Positions 1 through 8,282 of a DNA stretch of 24,785 nt are shown in pieces (within the stretch, counting starts at the first letter, position 1; the number at the start of each line of letters is the position of its first letter). A program made the translations under genes and the position numbers. The notes beneath the pieces are model-generated. The model had not been told where the DNA came from and did not search any database. It saw only the letters and a program-made list of their open reading frames with translations. Origin of the DNA: Wuchereria bancrofti (Eukaryota > Nematoda > Chromadorea > Rhabditida > Onchocercidae); the NCBI GenBank assembly GCA_005281725.1, contig SSBO01000012.1, positions 13,650,938 to 13,675,722 on the forward strand. The letters run 5' to 3'.

Positions 1-2
1 TT

Positions 3-1469
3 GATAGCCTTAATTCTATTAATGTAACTACTGTCATTACTAATCCAGATATAGATCAGTTTTGGAAATTGGAAGTAATAGGGATTAACGAACAACCAAA
101 TGATCAAGACGATGAGGAGGCACTAAAACAATTTAAAAATAGTATTACTAAGGAAAACAATAGGTATCAAGTTTGTTGGCCATGGAAAGATAAGAAGATT
201 AACTTACAAGACAATTATGGTCTTTGTTATGGACGATTAAAGACATTAGTCAAACGACTTCAATCCAATCAATCTTTGCTCGAACGTTATGACGAGATAA
301 TCAAAGAGCAATTACTGTCGAATATTATTGAGAAAGTGACAGCAAACATGGATCAAGAAGGTATTTTACATTATTTACCTCATCATGAAGTACTAACCCC
401 GGGAAAGACAACTACAAAATTACGAATTGTCTATGATGCTTCGGCCTATATTAAAGGAGAAAAAAGTCTGAATAACATGTTATATCGTGGTCCCACTACA
501 CTACCTGACTTAGCAGGTGTTTTACTTCGTTTCAGAATGATGAAAATTGTTATAACAGCAGATATAGAAAAGGCTTTTTTGCAACTGGAATTACACCCAT
601 CCGAAAGGAACTGCACTCGTTTTTTGTGGTTAAAGGATATTCAAGAAGAAATCACCAAGGAAAATTTGATATGTTATCGCTTTCAGAGGGTTCCATTTGA
701 AGTAATAGCGTCTCCCTTTTTACTTGCGGCCACTCTCAATTATCATCTAGAAACTTATGGAAGCAAAACCGCTTTAGAAATTAAGAAAAACCTCTATGTC
801 GATAATGTTTTATTACCTGCAAGTGGAACTGAAGAAGCACTCAAAATTTACAACGAAATGAAGGACATCTTTATGAATGCCTCAATGAATATACGAGAAT
901 TCCTTTCAAATGACAACGATTTCAATAAACTTATTCCCGAGAACGACCTAGCCAAAGTAAGTCAAATAAAAAAGATTCTGGGTATCAACTGGAATCCAGT
1001 TATTGATTCTATTGGAATAATCTTAAAACCATGGCATAACCAAACCCCAACAAAAAGGACAATTTTACAATTCATTGCCTCTCAATATGATCCTTTGGGA
1101 TTTTTAATTCCGTCAATGTTATTATTCAAACTATTCTTACAAACTCTTTGGAAAAGAAAATTATCATGGGACCAACCGCTGGAGAATGACGACAATGAAA
1201 CATGGGAAATTCTTATAAGTCGATGGCCAACAAAAGTCATAGAAATTCCACGTATGGTCATAGATTCTGATCGTTTACAACAATTAGAAATTCATGTGTT
1301 TACCGATGCATCTCCCACAGCATATGCTGCAGCAGTCTATGCAAAACAAGGTACAAATACATCTTTGATTTTTGCAAAATCTCGAATAGCTCCTGTGAAA
1401 GGTATAACAATACCTAAACTAGAATTATTAGATATTTTAATCGGACCAAATTTGTTATCAAACAATTAG
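3..1469 (+). pseudogene. pol: BEL/Pao pol fragment: protease end, reverse transcriptase, start of RNase H
   Basis: The frame is open from the window edge. The leftmost codons give the FWKLE motif (60-74) that ends the BEL protease region, so the real start lies off the window. Counting residues from position 69, the RT core holds [10 protein letters not shown] near 118-126 and the first catalytic Asp in VITAD at residue 165. The second catalytic motif is YVDN at 243-246 (795-806), where many reverse transcriptases have YVDD. The BEL-typical QYDPLGF is near 339-345. RNase H begins with HVFTDAS (Asp 413) and TIPKLELL (448-455). The usual PFG is PFE here (residues 209-211), a Gly to Glu change at a conserved turn. 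The true pol frame is lost at about 1440-1448 and the frame then stops at 1467-1469. Downstream pol continues in another frame, so this is one piece of a broken polyprotein. Confidence 0.92.
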
Positions 1470-2263
1470 AAATCGAAGATGCGGAAGTTACATTATGGTC
1501 AGATTCCCGTTGTGCACTCCAATGGATAAAAAACCGATCACGACTCTTATCAAAATTTATACAAAATCGAATCGATGAAATAAGAATGGCAAATTTTTCA
1601 TACAGATATGTGCCAAGCAGATCTAACCCTGCCGACATAGCAACAAAAGGATACATGTCTCCAATTCAACTCGCAAAGTTCGAACAATGGTGGACTGGTC
1701 CTCAATGGCTAAGGGATGAAGAATCAACATGGCCTCAATGGGAGGATAATATTTATTATGAACAAGAAGAATATGAACACAAAATCTGTACGGCCTCGGC
1801 TATTACTAAACTCATCACAATTAAGAGGTTACGATTAATTGATGCAACTCGTATTAGTAAATGGATAAGACTAAGAAGAATAACAGCATGGGCATTAAGA
1901 TTTATAAGATATATATCGAAAAGAAGGTTTGAATGGTTGAAAGAAGTACCAATAGGAACAGGATTAACATCGTACGAATTAGCCGACGCTACGAAAGCTT
2001 TGATTATACAAGCTCAATCGGAAGGTATCAATGAAGAGGAAATAAACAAATGGAATCTTTATTATAGCGACACCCATTCCTTATGGAAATGCCGGAGCCG
2101 ACTGGATAACATTAGTGTAGGATTATATCCAGACAGTTTAAATCTAATATACCTTCCAAGACATAATCCTGTAACCAAGCTCCTCATTCAACATCAACAC
2201 GAAGATTTGTGCCACGCAGGAATCGCTCATACATTATCAGAATTGAGAAGAAATTTCTGGTAG
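1442..2263 (+). pseudogene. pol: BEL/Pao pol fragment: rest of RNase H, linker, first half of integrase zinc finger
   Basis: Pol homology resumes in the frame open from 1442. It starts with RNase H residues including the catalytic-type WSDSR (Asp codon 1502-1504). Next come the BEL linker motifs VPSRSNPADIATKG (from about 1607) and WWTGPQWL (about 1691-1714). The segment ends with the histidine pair of an integrase HHCC zinc finger, in the stretch HQHEDLCHAG before ELRRNFW, and a stop at 2261-2263. In BEL elements the protein continues from FW into the CxxC half of the finger. Here that half lies in a different frame beginning at 2262, so a small deletion at about 2257-2262 broke it. The ATG at 1586 lies inside conserved pol and is not a true start. 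Confidence 0.9.
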
Positions 2264-2417
2264 AACGGAAGTAAAGAGCGTATTGAACAAATGCATGGCG
2301 TGTAAAAGATGGAGAGCAAAACCATTCAAACTACCAGTTATGTCCAATGTGCCAGAAACTCGTATTACTCGTACCCGGACATTTGAACATGTTGGTCTGG
2401 ATTACTTAGGCCCGTAA
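2262..2417 (+). pseudogene. pol: BEL/Pao integrase fragment: CxxC half of zinc finger and first catalytic Asp
   Basis: The frame from 2262 carries GRTEVK followed by CMACKRW. Its two cysteines (codons 2292-2294 and 2301-2303) complete the HHCC zinc finger whose histidines lie in the preceding frame. The segment then reaches HVGLDYLGP, where Asp (codon 2400-2402) is the first residue of the DDE triad of the integrase core. A TAA at 2415-2417 interrupts the frame right after GP. Homology continues without a frame change beyond it, so this is a point nonsense mutation, not the end of a protein. Confidence 0.85.
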
Positions 2418-2990
2418 TCTATAAGAGGTGAAAATGGTCTGACCAAAAGATGGATAGCTTTGTTCACATGCTTCACAACTAGAGCTATACACTTGGAATT
2501 AGTCGATGATTTGACAGCTGAGAGCTTCATGCATGTATTAAGAAGATTCAGTGCACGAAGAGGCTATCCCAAGCTTATCCTTAGCGATAATGCTAAACAG
2601 TTCCAATTGGTGTTCAAGACCATTATGAAATACACCTCCAAAATAAAAACCTTCCTAGCAATGAAGGGTATCATTTGGAAGAGTATAACTCCAAGAGCTC
2701 CATGGAGTGAAGGAGTCTATGAACGATTGATTGGTCTAACAAAAAACGCAATGAGAAAGTCTATTGGTAGGAAACTACTTTGGCAGAAGGAATTGATCAC
2801 ATTGATGGTGGAAATAGAAGGTATACTGAATACTCGACCACTAACATATAAGTTGAAGACAACAAAATTGATCAACAACCAACTTCGGAAGTCTCAAATC
2901 AAAATTCAGAACCGGAGGAACCGATTGCTAGAAGAACCAGAAGGGTCACACAGATACGAGAAGGAATCCGAACAATTTCTAATTCAATAA
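2418..2990 (+). pseudogene. pol: BEL/Pao integrase catalytic core, truncated C-terminus
   Basis: This continues the integrase core in the same frame after the in-frame stop. The second triad Asp is in LSDNAKQF (codon 2586-2588) and the catalytic Glu is in YERLIGL (codon 2721-2723), with 44 residues between them. GILNTRPLTY at about 2820-2849 is the conserved BEL tail of the core. From my knowledge of BEL pol the usual motif before the Glu is PWxGG; here it is PWSEG, a second Gly to Glu change. After LTY the frame loses integrase similarity, and the C-terminal domain that normally follows is absent. The last roughly 45 codons to the stop at 2988-2990 are out-of-frame reading of the env-like region's linker. 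No ATG start is expected because the segment belongs to a polyprotein. Confidence 0.9.
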
Positions 2991-4420
2991 CAAACTGTCT
3001 AATTTTAATGTCGCTGATTCTCATAACCACAGTTAAGACGAATGCCAAGCAAGATTGTAAATGGATATCAGGTATTCCTTTTAATATGCCACATAAATGG
3101 GATTGTAATGAAATAACTCAACAAAATGTCACATTGACACAAGTTACACTTTATACTCGAACTCACATTCGGATACCTGCAATCAAATGTAGTAATATTA
3201 CTCGAACAGTGTGTACCAAAGCTTTTTTGAGACTATCTTTGTCAGTAGTTTCAGACGAAACCATCATTTCTGCTATATCTTCCCATTTATGCCTAATTTT
3301 ACACAATCAGAAGGAATTAAATGGATCACCGTTAACAAAAATTAAGCAGAATAAATGGACGACGAACAACAATGTACAATATTCATACGGTTGGTTAGGA
3401 ATACGATATCAATCAACTAGTAATTTCATACTAGAAAAGGGATCACTCCTCCTTTATGATGGTAAGGGATTTCTATCGGATCTTAAGGATACCAATCACT
3501 GCAGTACACAAAGTGGTAAATGTGTATTAGAGTCAAGCATCGTATTATGGAACAATACCCAAGTAACAAGTAATTGTCTTTATAAAAGAATTGGGAAATA
3601 TAATGGCCAAATATACGAGGAGCATGTTATCATAGATGAATTGCAAACATCATTCACCTTTATGGGAAATGAAAAGATAAAGAACACGACTTGTAATTTT
3701 TCTAACCCTCATCTCATGAATGGAGATATAATCATCGATGAAGGAGTCGACCAATGGCAATCAAAAAATACAATGAACTTCGATTCCAAGGATCAGTTAA
3801 TTATGAAGGAACTAGACGAAGAAGAAGAAAATAAGTCAAGTAAAGATCCAGCGAACATTAAATTTCAATGTATTTTTGATGTTGTAAACTTACAATTTAA
3901 GCAACAACTAGTTGAAACACAACGACGAAGTTGTGAAAATAGAAATAACTTATTAATTCTAATAGAATGGTTATCAACTAGTAACTCTACATTAGCTGCT
4001 AGCTTAATATTACAAATAAGTGATATCATAGCTAAAAAACTTGATAATAAGTTATTAATAGCGCCTTGTAATGTTAATAAGTCTGAATGGAAAGAGATCG
4101 AAATTACAGGAGGCATAGTTAGCAAATTTGAAATTGAAAGAATTAATGTAGAACTAAAATTTAAACTAATTACTCGCATTTTTCATTTTTTATGTGTCAA
4201 AAAACCAATTCGAAGGAAACTCATTTCTAAGAAATTAGTCCAAATACCTCTAATGGAAAGGGGAATTCACCAATCTTATAATCAACCCATTACTTTATCT
4301 TATGTCCCAATCATCCATTCCTTAAATCCATCAAACTTCCTCGCTCCGGAATGTCGCGAAACACGCGAAAGTTGGAAGAAATCCTTAAGAAAAGGTAGAA
4401 ATAATTTCCTCCATCCATGA
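2852..4420 (+). CDS. Envelope-like glycoprotein region of the BEL/Pao element, open frame
   Basis: The frame opens after a TAA at 2849-2851 and stays open for 522 codons to TGA at 4418-4420; the first ATG is at 3008. Before the ATG there is an acidic, Gln/Asn-rich linker, a dibasic RRTRR site (about 2930-2944) and a hydrophobic stretch (about 2984-3030) that could be a signal anchor. Counted from the ATG there are 14 cysteines (17, 33, 61, 69, 95, 165, 172, 190, 229, 288, 309, 354, 396, 449) and about eight N-x-S/T sequons, which suggests an ectodomain folded in the ER. A short hydrophobic segment at 387-397 precedes a very basic stretch and could be a weak membrane anchor. BEL/Pao elements with a third env-like region are known in nematodes and insects. 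The family of this one is not recognised, so 'env-like' rests on position and composition. Confidence 0.65.
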   Translation, partial: VEDNKIDQQPTSEVSNQNSEPEEPIARRTRRVTQIREGIRTISNSITNCLILMSLILITTVKTNAKQDCKWISGIPFNMPHKWDCNEITQQNVTLTQVTLYTRTHIRIPAIKCSNITRTVCTKAFLRLSLSVVSDETIISAISSHLCLILHNQKELNGSPLTKIKQNKWTTNNNVQYSYGWLGIRYQSTSNFILEKGSLLLYDGKGFLSDLKDTNHCSTQSGKCVLESSIVLWNNTQVTSNCLYKRIGKYNGQIYEEHVIIDELQTSFTFMGNEKIKNTTCNFSNPHLMNGDIIIDEGVDQWQSKNTMNFDSKDQLIMKELDEEEENKSSKDPANIKFQCIFDVVNLQFKQQLVETQRRSCENRNNLLILIEWLSTSNSTLAASLILQISDIIAKKLDNKLLIAPCNVNKSEWKEIEITGGIVSKFEIERINVELKFKLITRIFHFLCVKKPIRRKLISKKLVQIPLMERGIHQSYNQPITLSYVPIIHSLNPSNFLAPECRETRESWKKSLRKGRNNFLHP

Positions 4421-4629
4421 CTCATTAATTATCTCATTTATAATTCTTAGATTTATTCCCATCGAATTCCAATGCGTTTTTGTTATCTTTATTCAAATCT
4501 AAAGAGATTCACACATGTTAATTTTCCATTGTTATAATGCTTATACTGTAACTAGATATTTTCCGCTTTCTTTATGTAAAATGAGCAGCTGTTTTATGTT
4601 TAATGTAAACCACTCCCATTTTAAGCATT

Positions 4630-4635
4630 TATAAA
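4630..4635 (+). promoter_or_regulatory. TATA box in the probable 3' LTR
   Basis: TATAAA lies between the env-like stop and the AATAAA signal, where an LTR U3 core promoter would be. A single short motif in AT-rich DNA is weak evidence alone; its place in the element supports it. Confidence 0.35.
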
Positions 4636-4665
4636 CCATGCGATATTAAGCCGTGGTTACATAAG

Positions 4666-4671
4666 AATAAA
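4666..4671 (+). promoter_or_regulatory. Polyadenylation signal AATAAA of the BEL/Pao element
   Basis: AATAAA lies 31 bases after the TATA box and is followed by a less AT-rich stretch (about 4678-4720) that could hold the cleavage site. It is consistent with the R region of a short LTR. Confidence 0.4.
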
Positions 4672-4716
4672 CGATTTTCTCCACGAGCAGTTAGTGTCCG
4701 TAAAGCTTTCACAACA

Positions 4717-5234
4717 CCACTGCATATTAAATGTTCTCAAATCAAAAGAAAAAAAAAATATGCAAAAAAGAGGACAGAATTAAATTTCTAATCTAATAAG
4801 GATTAAATTTTTTAGAAAAAATTGAAAAATATTACGTAATAGCAATAACAGCTGGATGAAGTAATGACAGTAATAACAAGTAATAATAATATTATTTCTT
4901 GTAATAGTATTGTTAAAAGAAGAAAATAAATTTTTTTATTTGCTTAGCATAATTTAATAAATTGGTTTTCACATAAATTAAAAAACAATGAAGAAAAAAA
5001 AAGAGAAGTGATTAGTCATGAAATAATAGTAAAAATGTGAAAATTTCTCATTATTTAAACAAATCAAAATTAAAAATTTTCCAATATATATTAGTTTTTT
5101 CCATATACTCCCCTAATTATTATTTGTTATCATTCACTTAATTTTAATTAAAATTAACATTATTATATTTTATTAATTTTTATTTTGTGTAATAAAAAAA
5201 GAAAGAAAGGAAGAAATTTGATAAGAAAACAAAC
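4717..5234. other. AT-rich spacer, no gene seen
   Basis: This stretch holds A-runs and TAATAA-type simple sequence. I found no reading frame or splice-bounded exon that could be defended. If the minus-strand exon at 5235-5399 is real, this is the start of its first intron. Confidence 0.6.
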
Positions 5235-5399
5235 CTTAACAGAAAATGTATCGGCAATAGTTGCTGAATCAATTGATCCCAATGTTTTTGATTGTTCATT
5301 TTCATCAATATTACTAATTTCTGCACTGCAAAATGTACCTCGTAAGAATGAAAGTAATAGTAATAAAGTAATAGTAAATATTTTCGCTATTATTAGCAT
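5235..5399 (-). CDS. Candidate first exon of a secreted protein gene (unidentified)
   Basis: On the minus strand an ATG at 5399-5397 opens 55 codons. They begin with MLIIAKIF, a long Leu-rich hydrophobic core and a small-residue site (FCSA) typical of signal peptidase cleavage. A polar, acidic Ser/Asp/Glu-rich stretch follows. At 5235 the coding sequence meets AAG|GTTTGT, a good nematode-type 5' splice site, after exactly 55 codons (phase 0). Beyond the donor the frame becomes hydrophobic, lysine-rich AT sequence unlike protein. An upstream in-frame ATG at 5459 would add 20 residues but would bury the signal peptide, so I prefer the internal start. Later exons would lie to the left, where the BEL element sits, so the element may have inserted in an intron or downstream of this gene. 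I see no convincing second exon in the window and do not recognise the family. Confidence 0.4.
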
Positions 5400-5617
5400 A
5401 GGATGAAATTGTGTAAAATAATGATATTGTAACGTTGTTGGCCGTTGCCAGTACTCCATTAGTTATTAGTATAATAATAGTAATATTAGTAATATATATA
5501 TGACGATTGAATTACATTTAGAATTTTCAGCAAGTATTTCAAAGCTGATTTAAGTTTATTTTAGTAATAATATCTCCGTTTTGTAAGCCAACAATTATTA
5601 CTGATGTTATTTTTTTC

Positions 5618-5648
5618 TTGTTGTTGTGGTTGTTGTTGTTGTTATTGT
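5618..5648 (+). repeat. (TTG)n microsatellite
   Basis: This is a run of about ten TTG-type trinucleotides with two interruptions. Confidence 0.8.
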
Positions 5649-5724
5649 TTACTTGTATTTTAGACAATTATCGTCATGTAAATTACAAGCAATATTCATA
5701 TTGATCCACGTTACACATTTTCGC

Positions 5725-5780
5725 TTTTTTTTTTGCTTTTTTCTTTTTTCTTCCTTTTTTTTGTTTCCCTTCTTTATTTT
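5725..5780 (+). repeat. T-rich tract
   Basis: Several homopolymer T runs are separated by single C or G bases. It is simple sequence. Confidence 0.75.
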
Positions 5781-6055
5781 TGAGCAGTTTGTATCATTTA
5801 TTGACAACAGTAATAATATTGATAATAATAATTAATTAATTAATAGATGAATGAAATTGGAATGAAAATAAAAGAATGAGTTTAATAAATAATAAAAAAG
5901 TTAATAAATAATTAGTCAGAAATGTCAACTTTATTTCAAACTCGTCGTTATTGATAATATAATAACAGTATTAGTAGTAGTAATAATAAAATTATTAATA
6001 GTGATAATTGCAGTAACAGTAGTAGTTGGTATTGTTGTTGTCTTGTCTTCAAATC

Positions 6056-6107
6056 AAATCAAAACAGAATATAATTTCTGTAAATCAAAACAGAATATAA
6101 TTTCTGC
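6056..6107 (+). repeat. 26-bp tandem duplication, two copies
   Basis: Two adjacent copies of a 26-bp unit (6056-6081 and 6082-6107) differ only at the last base. Confidence 0.9.
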
Positions 6108-6136
6108 AAAAACAATTTAATTTAAGCAAGCGTTAA

Positions 6137-6418
6137 ATTTAAATGAAATCTAAATTTGGTTCAAAAAACCTACTAAAAAAAAATTTTAAAAGACCTATTA
6201 AAGAAAGAAGAAAAAAGAATAAAATACCAAACAGAATATCAGACAATAATCATCGTAAATTTAATTTTTGGTAAAACATTTAAATGAAATCTAAATTTGG
6301 TTCAAAAAACCTACTAAAAAAAAATTTTAAAAGACCTATTAAAGAAAGAAGAAAAAAGAATAAAATACCAAACAGAATATCAGACAATAATCATCGTAAA
6401 TTTAATTTTTGGTAAAAC
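6137..6418 (+). repeat. Exact 141-bp tandem duplication
   Basis: 6137-6277 and 6278-6418 match base for base, including a run of nine A, with no n between them. Neither copy codes for anything recognisable. Unlike the large duplications further right, nothing marks this one as a contig join, so it may be a genuine recent duplication. Confidence 0.93.
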
Positions 6419-6944
6419 AGTTTGTGAAATAAGAATAATGAAATTACTCGGAAGTAATTTCCAGTTTCTTGAAACATAATGAGTTAAAATTTAAATTTTA
6501 CGAAACTAAATGATCATGTTGACTGATTATCTCCCATAAAAATTAATAGATTTGATGGACAGTTTAGTATAGTATAATTTTCTTATAATTTAAAATGCTG
6601 ATTGATTATCTTATAGCATTTCCTATTCGGAACCATTACAACTCAATAATGATAATTTCAAATTGTAGCCATTTTGGGAAAAATAATCCACATGATTCTT
6701 ATGGCTGGCATTTAGAAAGAACTAAATGAAAATGGGAAGAGATTAAGAAAATAACGAGTTACAATAAATATAGAGAATAATAATGTGGTTACATTATAAA
6801 TGATAATTGCGATGATAATGGTAACGAAATACGTTCCGTAATAATAATCACTATTATATCATGAAATGTATCATTTCTAATGCCTTATTAGATACTCCTG
6901 AATAAAAATTTCGGAATTATGTTTAAGCCTTAACTTTTCGTTTG
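6419..6944. other. AT-rich spacer, no gene seen
   Basis: There is no open frame of note on either strand, no tRNA-like element and no clear splice-bounded exon. Confidence 0.6.
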
Positions 6945-7850
6945 ATTGTGATAACATGTAATGATATGATATGTGATGAACTGTACGATATATATCATAT
7001 GATATGTGATACGTGGTGTGATATGTGGTATATGATATGGTCTATGATATGATGTGATATACATATGATATGATAGTATATACAGTATGATATTGCTCGG
7101 TATATGTATGGTATGGTAAATGTGTATGATGTACGATAATATGGTGTGGTGTGGCACGGTACTATATGGTATGTTACATGATGCAATGTACATGATGTGA
7201 CATGGATATATGGTATATGAGTGGTATATTAAGTGCCACATGGTACATGACACAACATGATATGGTATATGGTGGTGACATACTGTAATATAGGCATGGT
7301 ATAGTACATGCTATAGTATATCTGATATATGGTATATGGCGTACTATTATACGGTATATAGTGCTAGTGGGATGATATGGCATATGCTGATATATAGTGT
7401 GACGTGCGATATATGTGATATGACATTGTATGGTATATGATATGTAGTGTGACACCATGGTTATGTGGTGTAATATAGTATGTGGTGATACGGTATATGC
7501 GAGACATGGTATGGTATATAATGTGGCATAATGCGGTGTGATGGTACGGTGTATGTGCTGATATGACATGCATGGCATATGATGTGGTGTGATATGGTAT
7601 GCTGATAATGACATGGTATGGTAAATGGTGATATGTGGTGTACTGATATGTGACATACGGTATATGTGTGGTATGCTTGCATATCATGGTATATGTGGTA
7701 TAATATGATAAATGGTGATATGATATATGCTGTGTGATGGTACATGTATAATACGGTTATGGTATGGTATGATATGCTGATATGTGACATGGTATGATGT
7801 ATAGTATGTGGTGTGACGATATATGGTGTGACATATATGGATATTGGAAG
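6945..7850 (+). repeat. Degenerate TATGG/TGATATG low-complexity block
   Basis: About 900 bp are built from ATATG, TATGG, TGTGG and GATATG words, with very little C on the + strand. The long overlapping minus-strand frames here encode strings of His, Tyr, Ile, Pro and Thr, the direct read-out of CATA/CCATA words in every frame. They are not genes. The block looks like a degenerate pentanucleotide-type satellite or expanded microsatellite. Confidence 0.85.
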
Positions 7851-7913
7851 GATGGGAAGGATCGTAGGAAAGCGTAGAAAAGCAAAATATGAGTTAGTTT
7901 CCTTCCAGTTAGC

Positions 7914-7925
7914 CATTCGCGAATG
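7914..7925. repeat. 12-bp perfect palindrome CATTCGCGAATG
   Basis: This is a self-complementary 12-mer with a CGCG centre, inside a short non-repetitive stretch between the GT-rich and CA-rich blocks. No function can be assigned. Confidence 0.6.
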
Positions 7926-7934
7926 TATTACAAC

Positions 7935-8100
7935 ATGGACATATGCATACATAATATACATGCCCACACACTACCACATAATCACATGCGTTCTTTAACT
8001 ATGCTCATAAATGAACATACACGCATGTACACATACACAAATACATGCACACATACATGCACAGATACACATAGACACATGTATACACATACACAACAGT
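7935..8100 (+). repeat. CA-rich (ACAT/ACAC) microsatellite block, first part
   Basis: The sequence is made of ACAT, ACAC, ATAC and ATGC tetranucleotides, with C rather than G on the + strand, the reverse of the preceding block. Short Thr/His/Tyr frames on the + strand are repeat read-out. Confidence 0.8.
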
Positions 8101-8220
8101 TCAGGTCTTGATTTACAGCCATGTTTTGGGTTGTTCCTCACTATGCATCTGTTCGTTCTCGACAACACGTTCCACCCCTTATCTCGAAGAGCATTCTCGT
8201 ATTCATTGCATCCGTCGTTA
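8101..8220. other. Less AT-rich unique island between microsatellites
   Basis: This 120-bp non-repetitive, higher-GC stretch separates two CA-rich tracts. A minus-strand frame across it (8222 down to a stop at 7997-7995) is rich in cysteine and polar residues but lacks an ATG and runs on into microsatellite. I cannot say whether it is a relic exon. Confidence 0.3.
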
Positions 8221-8282
8221 CATACACATCATACTCTTACATACACTCACATACGCACACATACATACACATACATATGTGA
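8221..8282 (+). repeat. CA-rich (ACAT/ACAC) microsatellite, second part
   Basis: Tetranucleotide-type sequence. The overlap between contigs 1 and 2 begins inside it (8226 = 9671). Confidence 0.8.

Larger units (their letters stand above)
1..4716 (+). mobile_element. BEL/Pao LTR retrotransposon, 3' portion, decayed
   Basis: The order of coding blocks is reverse transcriptase, RNase H, NPAD/TKG linker, integrase zinc finger, integrase core and envelope-like region. The motifs [49 protein letters not shown] and ERLIGL are hallmarks of BEL/Pao pol rather than Gypsy or Copia. The left end is cut by the window: gag, most of the protease and the 5' LTR are missing. The right end is placed near 4716, where the mixed-composition element gives way to strongly AT-rich DNA; that boundary is uncertain by tens of bases. 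Frameshifts, a stop and a deletion show that this copy cannot make an intact polyprotein. No target-site duplication can be checked because the 5' flank is outside the window. Confidence 0.93.
4516..4716 (+). repeat. Probable 3' LTR (boundaries tentative)
   Basis: The non-coding stretch after the env-like stop has a less AT-extreme composition than the flank. It holds a TATAAA box (4630-4635) followed by AATAAA (4666-4671), the expected order in a short LTR. A TGT at 4516-4518 and ACA near 4711-4716 could be the terminal bases. I see no strong polypurine tract directly before 4516, and the 5' LTR needed to fix the edges is outside the window. Confidence 0.35.
5460..6055. other. AT-rich spacer with simple repeats
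   Basis: This stretch contains (TTG)n, a T-rich tract, and scattered TAATAA and AGTAGT trinucleotide sequence. A short + strand frame at 5626-5835 is made of the TTG and T tracts and is not a gene. If 5235-5399 is a first exon, its promoter would be here. Confidence 0.6.

Noticed and set aside
1414..1656. 80-codon minus-strand frame in the RNase H region
   Set aside because: Antisense of conserved pol sequence.
3865..4179. 104-codon minus-strand frame inside the env-like region
   Set aside because: Antisense shadow of the open env-like frame with no independent motif.
6930..7967. Several long overlapping minus-strand frames rich in His, Tyr, Ile, Pro and Thr
   Set aside because: They are open in more than one frame at once and their residues follow directly from the TATGG/TGATATG repeat words, so they are repeat read-out, not genes.
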